A stretch of 64,000 bases of DNA from Bactrocera neohumeralis (lineage: Eukaryota > Arthropoda > Insecta > Diptera > Tephritidae): contig NW_026089624.1 of assembly GCF_024586455.1 (NCBI RefSeq), positions 16,335,341-16,399,340 on the forward strand. The letters run 5' to 3'. Positions 1 through 10,681 of the stretch are shown piece after piece. The notes beneath the pieces were generated by a model. That model searched no databases. It was not told where the DNA came from and worked only from the letters and a program-made list of their open reading frames with translations. The position numbers were made by a program, and so were the translations under genes. How positions within the stretch are numbered: position 1 is the first letter of the stretch; every line of letters starts with the position of its first letter.

Positions 1-421
1 TGGACCATACTCAATCCAACCCAACTTCCTGCTAATGGCTAAGGGATTTTTGTTGCTTGCTTGAACGGTTGTTAACGGTAGTCTTAGCAAAGTATTATCC
101 AGACGCAATAACAATTACCGCTTAACGAGCTGGTAGTTTTCTAGTGGTAAAAACTTAAAATGGGCTTTTTTTTAACGACTGGAATTGCAAATTAAGACTA
201 CCCAGGATGCATAGGTTTCTCATGCTGTATTGTTCTGGCACACCTTTACCACTTATTTCGGTGCTCACTTTCAACGATTCTTCTGTTGCGCAGTTTTGCC
301 GATGCCACTGGAGTGTTAACTTGTTAAGACTGGCGACGTCGCCCTCTATTAGGGATATTGCGGATCTCTCATCTATCATGGCAAAACAACTACCTTTTGA
401 ACCGAATAATGAAACTGGCAA
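1..421 (-). pseudogene. BEL/Pao pol fragment: aspartic protease region
   Basis: Reading right to left, the protein resembles the retropepsin-like domain of BEL/Pao LTR retrotransposons: a DE-R-S-AISLIE stretch where the family normally has D-E-G-S, then LQW, an EISG block and an MRN..I segment. It continues off the window edge with an LGWVEYGP-like motif typical of the protease-RT linker. The protease would cleave the Gag-Pol polyprotein inside the particle. The flap-side Gly after the catalytic Asp is Arg here, which would probably be inactivating. No ATG is expected because it is internal to pol. Broken upstream by a short frame change at about 425. Confidence 0.72.
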
Positions 422-431
422 ATATTAGTAT

Positions 432-761
432 TTAAAATAAGGTCCTCTGGTGCACTCCGCATCTCTTCAAGACGGTTTGATTCTGGACGGTACCCGCCGG
501 TGGACTTGGATTTGGTTCCTCACATAGGTAACGATGGTGATGTCTGTGGCAACCATTAATGCCGCACTTCTTCTTCGAACGGCGATGAAGTATATTATAT
601 ATTCTTCGTAAACAGCAAAAGCAAAGATGAAGTCCTTTGACCTTACCCCAGCGATATCGAACGGCTAGTGCTTTGAAAGTAGCACAGTTAGGAACAAAAT
701 GTATGCCTTCACAGCCGTAACACTCAAAGCTGATATTCTTATATGGGTTCGTTTGCAACAA
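432..761 (-). pseudogene. BEL/Pao gag C-terminus with zinc knuckles
   Basis: The fragment shows a first knuckle CYGC-x5-FVPNC, then the spacer LHLCFCCLRR and a second Cys/His cluster containing CGINGCHRHHH, the order found in BEL/Pao Gag just before the protease. Such domains bind genomic RNA during particle assembly. It lies directly upstream (minus sense) of the protease fragment at 1-421 and is part of the same copy. The LCFCC block has an extra Cys replaced in the usual CFRC position and the following histidines are degraded. Sequence 762-930 looks like decayed gag, cut off by the 3' poly(A) end of the Jockey element. Confidence 0.72.
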
Positions 762-982
762 GCATTAAGCGGCAGCTATGTTGTTGTTCCAATCTATGGT
801 TTGGCCTCGATTATTTGTAGGTGCTGATGGCATTAGACGCACTATTTTGGCGAGTGAATAATCCTTGACTATTGCGTTTGGTTTTATAGTTACCATTTGC
901 CGGGTTCAATATTATTTTATATATTGAATCTGCTTTTTTTTAAGCCTAACAATAAATTATAAAATCTTAAATCTATTTAAAA

Positions 983-2517
983 TTAGAAAGGCTCAAGCGA
1001 GTGATTGAGCTGTTTCGGTGAAACATTGCTCTTTAATACATTACATAAAAGCACTTTATTGTCTAGGCTATGTTTTGAGTTTTTATTTAAAAGCCAATTT
1101 AAATTTGCAGCTCTAATCTTCAGACATGTTATTTTACAAGAGATGTGTTTTCTCCACGTGAGCATTCTATCTATGTGAATACCAAGATATGTTACTTCAT
1201 TCGCTTGGGGTACTAAAATATTGTTCATTTTACTGCCGGGCACATTTTTGGTCTCAGTGAAAACGTAACATGCTTACATTTCCGTCATTCACATTTATAC
1301 GCCAGTTCGCTAGCCATTCTTCGACAGAACTTAAATGCTCCGCTAGTATTTTTGATGCTAAAATGTGGCAATCGCTACGGCTCACTATAGCTGTATCATC
1401 CGCAAAAGTTGAAGTTAATACATTGTTAGCTGTTGGAAGATCTGCTGTATGTATGATGTATAGAGTTGGACCTAAAACGCTGCCCTGTGGTACATCCGAA
1501 TTGATGCATTGGTATTGTATTGTTTTCGTGGAGGAAAGGAGACATCTTTGATAGTAATACTTTTTCAAATACTTTAGAAAGACAGGGTAGAAGGCTGATT
1601 GGTCTGTATGAAGACGGCTGTGTTAAGTCTTTCCCAGGTTTATCTATCAAGAGAATCTACGCCTTTTTTCATGAAATTGGATAGTATCCGAAACTAAGAA
1701 TTGCATTGAGGAGGAAAGAGAGCACCTCTACAGCAATATTTGGAAACTCAATTATCATTTTTGGGGAAATGTCCCGGCGACTTTTTTTGGATTAATTTTT
1801 TTTATGATTACAATAATTTTGGGAGGTGAAGTCTTAAAAGACTCGAGCGACTTTTTAGCTGTGTTGGGTAAGTGAAAGTTTAAGGTTGTTCTTTGGCGAA
1901 TTAGGTTGAAATACCTTTTCTTGGTGATTTGCAAAACAATTAGCCTTTTCCTCGTGCCTTCGAGCCAAATTTCCACCCGTGTCTTGTATAGGCATGTTGG
2001 AGTCGGTTGGTGGCTTCATGGACTTATGGGCTTTCCAAAGAGAATTTTGCTTGTTTGAATTAGGACACAGCTTCTTTATATATATTTCGGTGTTGAATTC
2101 CTCCTCGCGTTTAAACGCTTTTTTAAACTTTCGTACAGCAGATTTCAGTTGAAGCAGAGTTGAAGGCGAGCGATTTAACTGCCATTCATGTCTAGCTCTC
2201 CTTTTCTCATTTATAAGTTTCTCTATTTCATTATTGATGATCTTTCTAAAACCAACTGGCTTATTGTTTCTTTTTGGTGTTGCCAATACAGTTGCATTAG
2301 TTATTACATCATTTAATTATCTAATACTTTCATCATTGGCTCTTCCTGTATTTATTTTGCAATCAATGTTGATGTGGCTGTTGATATATTTTCTATACTT
2401 CAACCAGTTAGTTTTATGTGATGTAAGAGAAACTTTTAGCTTAAATATCATGGGTTGTTCGTATAACTTTACTAGTACAGGATAAGATGATAAGTCTGTA
2501 CATGTATCAGCTCTCAT
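983..2517 (-). pseudogene. Jockey ORF2, reverse transcriptase half
   Basis: Broken RT of the Jockey element. In minus order: a lysine-rich linker between endonuclease and RT (2286-1855), a fingers region with SSYRPISLLPCLSKVFE (about 1600), DVPQGSVLGPTLY (about 1490-1530), and the catalytic motif FADD (about 1400), the Jockey variant of the usual YADD. The thumb contains LGIHIDRMLTWRKHI (about 1165-1210), typical of the clade. It would copy the element RNA at a nicked target. At least three frame breaks (near 1250, 1570-1650 and 1760-1980) disable it. ORF ends at 983. Confidence 0.8.
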
Positions 2518-3022
2518 AAGCGATCTATCTATATTTTTGACTACAGCAAAATCTATTAAGTCTGGTATTTTTTTCTATCACTGAGCCAGTACTATATGTC
2601 GGCTTACCAGGAGATATTATGTATAGCTTATTATGCTTATTCATAATACTGTAGTACAGCTGTCGTCCTTTCGAATTAATTAGTCGTGAGCCCCAGTACG
2701 TGTGTTTTGCGTTATAACCTCCACCTATTAGAAATCTTTGACATAGTGTTTCAAAAAAGTCTTTAAATTCGCTATCTGTAATTTTAAAACGAGGTGGACA
2801 GTACATATCCGTAAGATTTAAGTCACAACTCCGATTTTTTAGTGATATTATTGTAGCTTGTAACTGTGGTGTAGCATGAGATTCTAGAGCATAGTGGCTT
2901 AAACGATTTTTAATCAGCACTGCCATGCTACCATGCGCATTTCCATCCGGATGATTTGTAACATATAGTCTAAGTCCCGATATATTGAAACTATTTTTAT
3001 TTGTTAATTGAGTTTCTGATAT

Positions 3023-3029
3023 AATCATT
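3023..3029. repeat. Target-site duplication of RTE-like copy 1 (left half)
   Basis: AATCATT here is repeated at 5796-5802 on the other side of the element. Deleting the insert and one copy restores an uninterrupted endonuclease reading frame of the surrounding Jockey ORF2, so both boundaries are fixed to the base. Confidence 0.9.
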
Positions 3030-5795
3030 CTTCTTCTTCTTCTTAATTGGCGTAGACACCGCTTACGCGATTATAGCCGAATTATCAACAGCGCGCCAGT
3101 CGTTTCTTCTTTTCGCTACGTGGCGCCAATTAGATATTCCAAGCGAAGGCAGGTCCTTTACCACTTGGTCCTTCCAACGGAGTGGAGGTCTTCCTCTTCC
3201 TCTGCTTCCCCCGGCGGGTAATGCGCCGAATACTTTCAGAGCTGGAGTGTTTTCATCCATCCGGACAACATGACCTCGCCAGCGTAGCCGCTGTCTTTTA
3301 ATTCGCTGAACTATATCAATGTCGTCATATATCTCGTTCAGCTCATCGTTCCATCGAATGCGGTATTCGCCGTGGCCAACGCGCAAAGGACCATAAATCT
3401 TTCGCAGAACTTTTCTCTCGAGAACTCGCAACATCGACTCATCGGTTGTTGTCATCGTCCAATCCTCTGCACCATATAGCAGGACGGGAATTATGAGTGA
3501 CTTATTGAGTTTGGTTTTTGTTCATCGAGAGAGGACTTTGCTTCTCAATTGCCTGCTCAGTCCGAAGTAATACCTGTTGGCAAGAGTTATTCTGCGTTGG
3601 ATTTCTAGGCTGACATTGTTGGTGGTGTTTACGCTGGTTCCATTCCAAGACAGACGAAATTATCTACAACTTCAAAGTTATGACTGTCAACAGTGACGTG
3701 AGTGACGATGTCTGAAACCTCGTTTGGTATCGAACTCCTCGGAGAGGTCCTTTCCGATTTTGACGGAGCTTTTGGTGTTGCTCAACGTCAGTTTACACAG
3801 CCGTATTAGTTTTGCGGGGATACCAAATTCAGACAGCGCGGCATAAAGGCAGCTCCTTTTCGTGCTGTCGAAAGCAGCTTTGAAATCGACGAAGAGGTGG
3901 TGTGTGTCGATTCTCCTTTCACGGGTCTTTTCCAAGATTTGGCGCATGGTAAATATCTGGTCGGTTGTTGATTTTCCAGGTCTGAAGCCACACTGATAAG
4001 GTCCAATCAGTTTGTTGACGGTGGGCTTTAATATTTCACACAATACGCTCGATAGAACCTTATATGCGATGTTGAGGAGGCTAATCCCACGGTAGTTGGC
4101 GCAGATTGTGGGGTCTCCCTTTTTATGGATTGGGCATAGCACACTTAAATTCCAATCGTTGGGCATACTTTCGTCCGACCATATTTTACAAAGAAGCTGA
4201 TGCATGCTCCCTATCAGTTCTTCGCTGCCGTGTTTGAATAGCTCGGCCGGCAATCCGTCGGCCCCTGCCGCTTTGTTGTTCTTCAGGCGGGCAATTGCTA
4301 TTCGAACTTCTTCATGGTCGGGTAATGGAACGTCTGCTCCATCGTCATCGATTGGGGAATCTGGTTCTCCTTCTCCTGGTGTTGTGCGTTCACTGCCATT
4401 CAGCAGGCTGGAGAAGTGTTCCCTCCATAATTTAAGTATGCTTTGGGCATCGGTGACTAGATCACCTTTGGGGGTTCTACAAGAGTATGCTCCGGTCGTG
4501 AAACCTTCTGTAAGCCGCCGCATTTTGTCATAGAATTTTCGACCATTACCCCTGTCGGCCAGCTTATCAAGCAATTCATACTCACGCATTTCGGCCTCTT
4601 TATTTTTCTATCTGCAAATGCTCTCGCTTCCCTCTTCAACTCTCGGTATCTATCCCATCCCGCACGTGTTGTGGTCGATCGTAACGTCTGTTTTCTTTCC
4701 GCTGCGACACGGCACTCCTCGTCGTACCAGTTGTTCCTTTGCACTTTCCGAAAACCAAGGGTTCCGGATGCAGCTGTACGTAAGGAGTTTGAAATGCCGT
4801 CCCACAGTTCCCTTATACCGAGTTGTTGATGAGTGCTCTCAGAGAGCAGGAGTGCAAGCCGAGTAGAAAATCGTTCCGCAGTCTGTTGTGATTGCAGCTT
4901 TTCGACGTCGAACCTTCCTTGTGTTTGTTGGCGTGCGTTTTGTGCTGCACAGAGGCGGGTGCGAATCTTGGCTGCAACAAAATAGTGGTCCGAGTCGATG
5001 TTAGGACCTCGGAGCGCACGCACATCTAAAACACTGGAGACGTGTCTTCCGTCTATCACAACATAATCGGTCTGGTTGGTGGTTTTTCGATCCGGAGACA
5101 GCCAGGTATCTTGATGTATCTTTTTATGCTGGAATCTAGTACTACCGATAACCATATTTCGGGCCCGCCGAAGTCGTTCAGCCTCAACCCATTTGGAGAT
5201 GTTTCCTCGTGGAGGCTGAATTTACCAACTGTAGTGCCAAAGATACCTTCTTTGCCCACCCTGGTGTTAAAGTCGCCAGGCACGATTTTGACATCGTGGC
5301 AGGGGCAGCTCTCATAAGGACCTACTCGTGTCTGTCCTTGTCTCGGTCATCGCATTTCTTGGACGGCGGTGATGTCAGCCTTTATTTTCACGAGGACATC
5401 AACCAGCTGGGCAGCGGCACCTTCCCAATTAAGGGACCCGACAATCCAGGTGCATGACCTGATATCGTAGTCCTTATTTCGTTTGCCATGGTCATCATCA
5501 AAAGGGGGGTCTCTGAACCGAGGCTGTCGTTTAGTTTTCATTGGTACTGTTGTTTACGTGGCGGGTCCCAAACCCAGCGCACAACCCTACGTAGGGGATG
5601 TTTCGCCTTCTCACTTTAGCTCGCCTTCGAAAGGATGTTCTTAGGCTACCCAGAGGATACTTGGTCAAAGACAGGAAGTTTTGAGCTGCTTGAGTTATAT
5701 GTAAAAGAATCGTTTCTGGCCACTCCCAAGTGAATGGCGATCAGAGAACTTTCCTCACTTTCGTAAACTTCTACACATGTCTCCATCCTCCAATA
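3030..5795 (-). mobile_element. RTE-like non-LTR element, copy 1, nested in Jockey
   Basis: The insert is bounded by the 7-bp duplication AATCATT (3023-3029 and 5796-5802). Its 3' end (left) is a GAA-type short tandem repeat (CTTCTTCTT on plus) instead of poly(A), as in RTE-clade elements. A single broken ORF encodes endonuclease and RT. The 5' leader is about 5542-5795. Two more copies occur at 19781-20921 and 26771-29309, with the same 3' terminal sequence (aattggcgtagacaccgctt, allowing for mismatches). Compared with copy 3, this copy lacks a block around 3687 that includes the RT catalytic motif. Confidence 0.82.
3063..5541 (-). pseudogene. RTE-like endonuclease-reverse transcriptase, copy 1
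   Basis: In minus order: endonuclease start with DITAVQEMR (5541-5347), PGDFNTRVGKEG (about 5280), TTNQTDYVVIDGRH and NIDSDHYFVAAK (5155-4950), a basic linker, then RT with NNKAAGADGLPAELF, ANYRGISLLNIAYKVL, CGFRPGKSTTDQIF and the D-x-AFD box FVDFKAAFDSTKRS (about 3850). After GFR the frame jumps and the GDSL-to-YADD block seen in copy 3 is missing. The C-terminal domain (3455-3063) has LRKIYGPLRVG and RLRWRGHVVRMDE. The deletion removes the polymerase active site. Confidence 0.8.
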
Positions 5796-5913
5796 AATCA
5801 TTACATCTATATTTTTTCCGACAGAAATCTAATAATCTCTAAATTATGTTGGTTATCATCGTTAGCATTCCATATACAGATATTTAGTAAGCTCATTTTT
5901 TACATAAATTGTC

Positions 5914-7140
5914 TCATATACTGCGTAAGATTAATAGTATATCAATACCGCCATTTGAAGCATTTTGCGGCAGTTGCATTTGTACAGTGTTGCCTTTCAC
6001 CACATTTACATAAATTCCTAGCATAATATTATTGTTAGAAGTAATAGGATTTGAACTTTTATCTGAGGTTGCTTTAATTTCATTACGGGGTATTTGTAAC
6101 ATTTGGTTACGACGTGATTGAATGTCCTGTGACAACTTAGATTTCAAATCTTTATATACAGGACAACCCTTGTAGTTAGCAGTGTGATTTCCTCCACAAC
6201 TGCTGCATATTTTATTTAACTCGTCTTTTCTAAGGGTGCATTTAAAAGTGGGATGTAAATCTCCATATTTTTGGCAGTTAGTACATTGTACCGGACCGTT
6301 TCTTTTATGTGGTTCTTCCACAGTTACTCTACGATGCAGCATATATTTCAAATTATATATTGGATGTGTTTCATTTTTTTAAGTTGATTTGAGTTCGGCA
6401 AGAATTCAATTTTAAACATTGGCTGTGGTAGTTTGTTTCTATTAAATATACCCTTAATTAGAACAACTAGGCCCTTAGAGCTCTTCAGTTGATAGGAATA
6501 ATAGTTCTTGTTTTTATTTGACAATAATTTTACAACTTCTATAAAACTTTTTTCAGTGCACGACTGAATTTTTGTTTTTCTATATTGCCTTTTTTCAAAG
6601 GCACTAAATATATGGAAATTGTTAGTACCAACAATTTCACTTAATTAGCAACAAGAGTATTACTGCTACGCTCGAGCAAATATATTGGAAGTGGTTTAGC
6701 ATTAACGACTGTGGTGGTACCCTTCGCTTCGTCGTCTGTAGAATTGCTTAGTAAGGCAAATCTGTTACCATTTAAAACTTCCGTTTTATTCTTTTTAGGT
6801 GTGCCGCCTTGAAATTTCTTAGGATTGACCGCTGACTTTGAAGAACTTAGTTTTCTTTTTATATTGACGTAACGGTCAATGTCAGTTTGTACAGACTGGC
6901 CTTTTTTTTGGTACATTCTCACCTTGCGTTATTTTATTCTTCGTTTCCTGCGTGCTTGCTGGTACTTGCTTAGTTGTTGGTGTGGTCACGTTTGTTGCCG
7001 GCCGTTGTTGACTGCCGTTCTCTGCTGCTTTAGTTTTTGGTGCCGCTCAGCTGGTCGCTGCGATGACTCATCCTTCTCACCGTTACCTTGTTTGTTGGTA
7101 GGAGCTGAAATCGCAGTCTGGACAAAGCTGAAGTAGGCAT
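5914..7140 (-). pseudogene. Jockey ORF1 (Gag-like, zinc knuckles)
   Basis: Nucleic-acid-binding ORF1 of the Jockey element, in three frames. The N-terminal part (7140-6950) is Gln/Asn/Lys-rich. The middle (6922-6641) contains NRFALLSNSTDD, a motif type common just before the conserved core. 6640-6352 encodes the core in another frame, and 6351-5914 carries CTNC-QKYG and a second C-x2-C-GGNHTANYKGCPVYK knuckle. Such proteins coat element RNA and help its nuclear entry. The knuckle CTNCQKYGDLHPTFKC lacks the usual His-x3-4-Cys spacing. Frameshifts near 6352, 6641 and 6950 inactivate it. Confidence 0.72.
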
Positions 7141-7316
7141 CAGGGATAATGGGATGCCCAACTTATTCCAGTGTGAGAGCGCCTCAAAATAAGCGTTTTT
7201 TATAACATTTTCCATTGTGACCACATCGAACAAAATAAGAATTTTTGGGCATTTAAATTAAAACACCCCACATTTATTACGATTGCAAGTTATTATATAC
7301 TGGACTTTTAATATAT

Positions 7317-9785
7317 GAGCCCTTTAAAGCACAAGTGGTATAACTCCATTTTTTTTTTTTGAGTTAGCTATGGTACTGTATTGAGGAAAATGTGTTCTAT
7401 TTAATGCAATAACGTGGTAGCTTCTAGTTCCCATAGCAACCTCATAAAAATCAGAAATTACTAGTGCAGTGAATGCTGCCACCTATTCGTTGACAGCACA
7501 AGTGGTATAATTGACAAATTCACCGTTCGTGCAGTGAATTTCATGGGAGAAAGACTTATTCTCAGTGTTTTTTTGTAATAATTTCTTTAGATGGACTCAG
7601 GTGAAGGTAACGGTAGTGAAATTAAGAATTAACTGTTAAGCTGAAAATGGCAAAATTTCTTCACTCGTTTGTTGTTGTTGTAAAACCCAATTTGGTGCTT
7701 AATCGAAAATGCTAATTCATGTCGTAATGTTTATACTTTCTCAAATAATTGAACGTAAACTTTGGTTTCAGCCGTTGATGATCCCGGTTCCATAGAGGAC
7801 AATGAAGCAGCTGCTGATGTGGAAGGGAGACCCAGTACTCATGAAAGTGGTGAAGCAGAGGAAAATGCAGAAGGAAGGCCCAAGAGAGATCGGAAAAGGC
7901 AGAGAAAGGAATGGAAGCGAGAAGAAAGGAAAAGGAAGCGAAATTCGGGAGACTCTTACGTCACTAGAAAGGGAAAGCCAATTCCAGAGAAGCAATTTAG
8001 CAATCTCGATTGCAAATGCACCAAAAAGTGTTTTAACAAAATAACAGAAGAAGAACAAAAAAAAATATTCGAAGCATTTTGGAAAATAGGGACATTCTCT
8101 GCCCAAAATGCATTCATTTGTGGTCTTTTGAAACCAATATTACCGGTACGTCGTCGGCCAACCACCGCTGAGAAGAATCGAACAAGTTCAATTGGTTCTA
8201 TCATAATGTTGCTGGGGAAACCAAACAGGTTTCCAAGAGGTACTTCTTAGAAACATTGCAAATCTCAAATGGAAGAATGACGCGAGCTTTGGAGAAGGTC
8301 AAAATGGGCTATTCTCCAGGGGACGATAAACGGGGTAAGAAGGTGCCTGGTAACAAAACCTCCGATGAACAAGTGGCACAAGTAAGCCCATATTTCAGCT
8401 TTTCCTTCATACGAATCTCACTACACAAGAAAACACAACCCAAATAGGAAATATTTAGCCGAGAACTTAAATATACGACTTATGTACAATCTGTATAAGG
8501 AGCACGTTGAAAGCCAAGGGCTTCAGCCTGTTAGGGTGCATATATATCGAAGAACTTTAAATAACGAGTTCAATCTGCAATTTCACGCCCCACATAAAGA
8601 CACTTGCGTCAATTGTGATATTTTTTCTAATATAGTAAAATACTCAACAGATGAAGAAGAAAAGATACAGCTCAAGCAGGACCATGAACTTCATTTACGG
8701 AAGGCAGAACAAGCTCGCGATTCCATGAAGGCGAATGCTGAAAAAAGTGCTAACAATGACAGCTACTATGCATCCTCTTTTGATTTGGAGAAGTCCCTGC
8801 CTTTCCCGAAATTGGTGTGTCAACAGGCCTACTACACACGTAATATGTACGTATACAATTTAGGTTGCCATGAACTTTCAACGAAAATGGGGTTCATGTA
8901 TTGTTGGGACGAAGTAAATGATTCTAAAGGTTCACAAGAAATTTCATCGTGTTTAATTAAACACATAAAATTTAGATCGACAGCAGCCAAACATGTGGTT
9001 ATGTATAGCGACACATGCACAGGTCAAAACCGTAACTGGAAAATGGCTATGACGTTGATGAAATATGTGCAAAGTCCAGACAATAATGTAGAAATTATGG
9101 ACCAAAAGTTCATGCAAAGTGGACATTCATTCCTCCCCAATGACTGTGACTTTGCATCTATTGAAAATTTTGGTAAGTCGCAACAAATATTTACACCTGA
9201 CGACTGGTATAGAACTATTGCGTTGTCAAGGAAAAAGAATGCCTTTCATGTGACAGTTATGACGATCAGCAGGAAAAAAAGGACGACCGGTTAATGTTTG
9301 CATCATTGATCAGGGTAAGCTGTACACAAGAGCTCGGCCTATTTCAAAAGAAAAAAGGAAAGATATGATGGACTTGCTGCCATACATCCCTCCAGTACAC
9401 CACAATTATTTCGAGGGGCTTGTTACTAGTGAGACTGCTGAAGATGTTGGCCCACTTCAGGAAGAATCTCAAGAAAGTGACGATGAATAAAAAAATATTT
9501 GAGAAAACGAAACAGATTTCAAACTAATTATAAGTTAAATGAAATCTTAAAAACATTTACAGCACAAATGGTATAATTAATTTTCGGTACTCGATAAAAC
9601 AAGAGTTAATGGACAAAAAGTTTCAAAAACATCAATTTAAGTTAAATAAGACCTTTTTCTGAAGTTTTATTGAAAAAAGTAGTCCAAAAGTTCAATATTG
9701 ATTTTTATATACAACTTTTAGCAAACCCTTTAATATCTCGACAGAAGAAAAAGTGGAGTTATACCACTTGTGTTTTAGGGGGCTC
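7317..9785 (+). mobile_element. DNA transposon with GAGCCC termini and ATAT duplication (Sola-like?)
   Basis: A 2469-bp element. The left end is GAGCCCTTTAAAGCACAAGT and continues gtataactcca; the right end is the inverted counterpart (GAGCCCCCTAAAACACAAGT read on minus). It is flanked by ATAT on both sides (7313-7316, 9786-9789). The related R copy at 21660-21690 shows the unoccupied site, with one ATAT, which fixes boundaries and a 4-bp duplication. It carries one spliced transposase-like gene. A 4-bp duplication and 5'-GAG ends recall Sola-type transposons, but the assignment is tentative. Confidence 0.8.
7591..9490 (+). pseudogene. Putative DDE transposase of the GAGCCC element
   Basis: ATG at 7591 (MDSGE), then a GT-AG intron 7607-7771 joining in frame to AVDDPGSIEDN. 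The protein has an acidic then very basic Lys/Arg-rich region, a Cys cluster CKCTKKCFNKI (about 8010-8035), a FW-x-IGTFSAQNAFI block, ISNGRMTRAL, a paired-Cys HKDTCVNCDIF (about 8595), an acidic coiled-coil segment, FDLEKSLPFP, YSDTCTGQNRNW (about 9005) and NDCDFASIE (about 9140-9165). The last two hold acidic residues suited to a DDE centre. Frameshifts near 8185, 8385 and 9285 break it. It ends with an acidic tail ESDDE at 9490. I recognise the family by pattern only. Confidence 0.6.
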
Positions 9786-9965
9786 ATATGACGAAACAAC
9801 TTAAATCCTTTTTTATGATTTTATGATATATTAAAACAACTGACTTTTAATATTTCACTACTTAATAAGGTGAACTAAGCCTGTTAGTTCTCAATTAATA
9901 AATGCTTTTATTCATTTGTAATTGAAAATTAATTATTCTATGCATCAAATTGCAAAACGTTTCAT

Positions 9966-10266
9966 GAAATATTTTTAAATTTCGCGCACATATAATAACC
10001 TCCGCACAATAACCACCACAAAAAAAATGATTTTTTTCCATGTAATTTATATGGAAAGCAGAAAATTTGAAAGAGGCACCTCTTAATATTAATATTAAGA
10101 GCTCATCTTTTGAGTGACTTTTTTTTTACACATTTCGAAAGTTTTGAGCATGTTTTTCAGTTGAAAAAAAAGGTTGCTTCAAGATGGCACACCCTAATGT
10201 ATACGCAAGTGCGCGTTAAGAAATTCAAATCATGATTTTATCACTTATCAATATATGACATGCGCA
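9966..10266. other. No gene seen
   Basis: About 300 bp of AT-rich sequence between repeat R and the LTR of errantivirus A, with T-runs and a short inverted aatattaatatt. No ORF or repeat family recognised. Confidence 0.5.
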
Positions 10267-10671
10267 AGTTAATTTATTTACTCCTTAGGAATAAAATAAA
10301 TATATAATTTTAAGTCAGCCAATGAGATTGGTTCTGCCTGATCCTTTATTTGTATAATATTTCACCGTATACACAAGTACTTTAATATTGAATGTATTAC
10401 ACTTAATCTGTACAAGTGTTACAAGTGGTAACTTGTTACTCGGCAGTCGATAATGATAAAGTGACCTTGTTCCAGTTGCTTGTATAGCCTATGCTTATCG
10501 CTGCTCATACTATTGAGATGCTGGTTGTTTACTAGTAAATAACTAGTTGGGTTGTTATTGTTTGTTGTACTGATAGTGCGCTTCTATTGTTCTAAGATAA
10601 AGTTGTTTTGATGATTTTTCTTTAATGTTTACTGAAACATAAGGTTGTGGTTAAAGGTTAAAGTATTAACT
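10267..10671 (-). repeat. 3' LTR of errantivirus A
   Basis: A 405-bp LTR bounded by the inverted hexamer AGTTAA...TTAACT. The purine-rich tract that primes plus-strand synthesis is adjacent (CTCCGCCCTC on plus, 10672-10681). An AATAAA-type signal lies near 10340 on the minus strand. Its right-hand 52 bp recur at 15351-15402 with few mismatches. Confidence 0.78.
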
Positions 10672-10681
10672 CTCCGCCCTC

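Larger units (their letters stand above)
2525..5896 (-). pseudogene. Jockey ORF2, APE endonuclease half (split by insertion)
   Basis: The ORF2 start is at 5896 (MSLLNICIWNAND), 17 bp after the ORF1 stop. The first 31 codons run to 5803, then resume at 3022 after the RTE-like insert; skipping the insert and one 7-bp duplicate keeps the reading frame. Visible AP-endonuclease motifs are SETQL near the N-terminus and GGG-YNAKHTYWGSR, where related elements have GGD-[FY]NAKH, so a conserved active-site Asp has become Gly. The enzyme would nick target DNA to prime reverse transcription. The frame breaks at about 2525 before the RT linker. Confidence 0.78.
931..7150 (-). mobile_element. Jockey-clade non-LTR retrotransposon, interrupted
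   Basis: A non-LTR element in minus orientation. The 3' end is an A-run (T-run on plus at about 931-938) after a short 3' UTR. ORF2 (endonuclease plus RT) is followed to the right by ORF1 with zinc knuckles, the normal Jockey order. An RTE-like element (3030-5795) is inserted in the endonuclease domain. Both ORFs carry stops and frameshifts, so the copy is dead. The 5' end abuts repeat R near 7143-7150; whether part of R is the element's 5' UTR is unresolved. Net length without the insert is about 3.4 kb. Confidence 0.8.
7143..9965 (-). repeat. Dispersed repeat R, copy 1 (split by DNA transposon)
   Basis: The two flanks of the 7317-9785 transposon (7143-7312 and 9790-9965) match, in inverted orientation, the continuous block 21530-21965. 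Shared landmarks include atgcatcaaattgcaaa, actaacaggctta, a run around ataaaatcataaaaaaggat, and ctggaataagttgggcatcc. R has no clear ORF, TIR or LTR; part of it reads as a short hydrophilic peptide but is not conserved enough to be called coding. It could be a 5' UTR of the adjoining Jockey element or an independent repeat. Confidence 0.7.

Noticed and set aside
7030..7233. A 67-codon minus-strand ORF whose start resembles 21900-21965
   Set aside because: It is a chance fusion of repeat R with the 5' part of Jockey ORF1 in the wrong frame.
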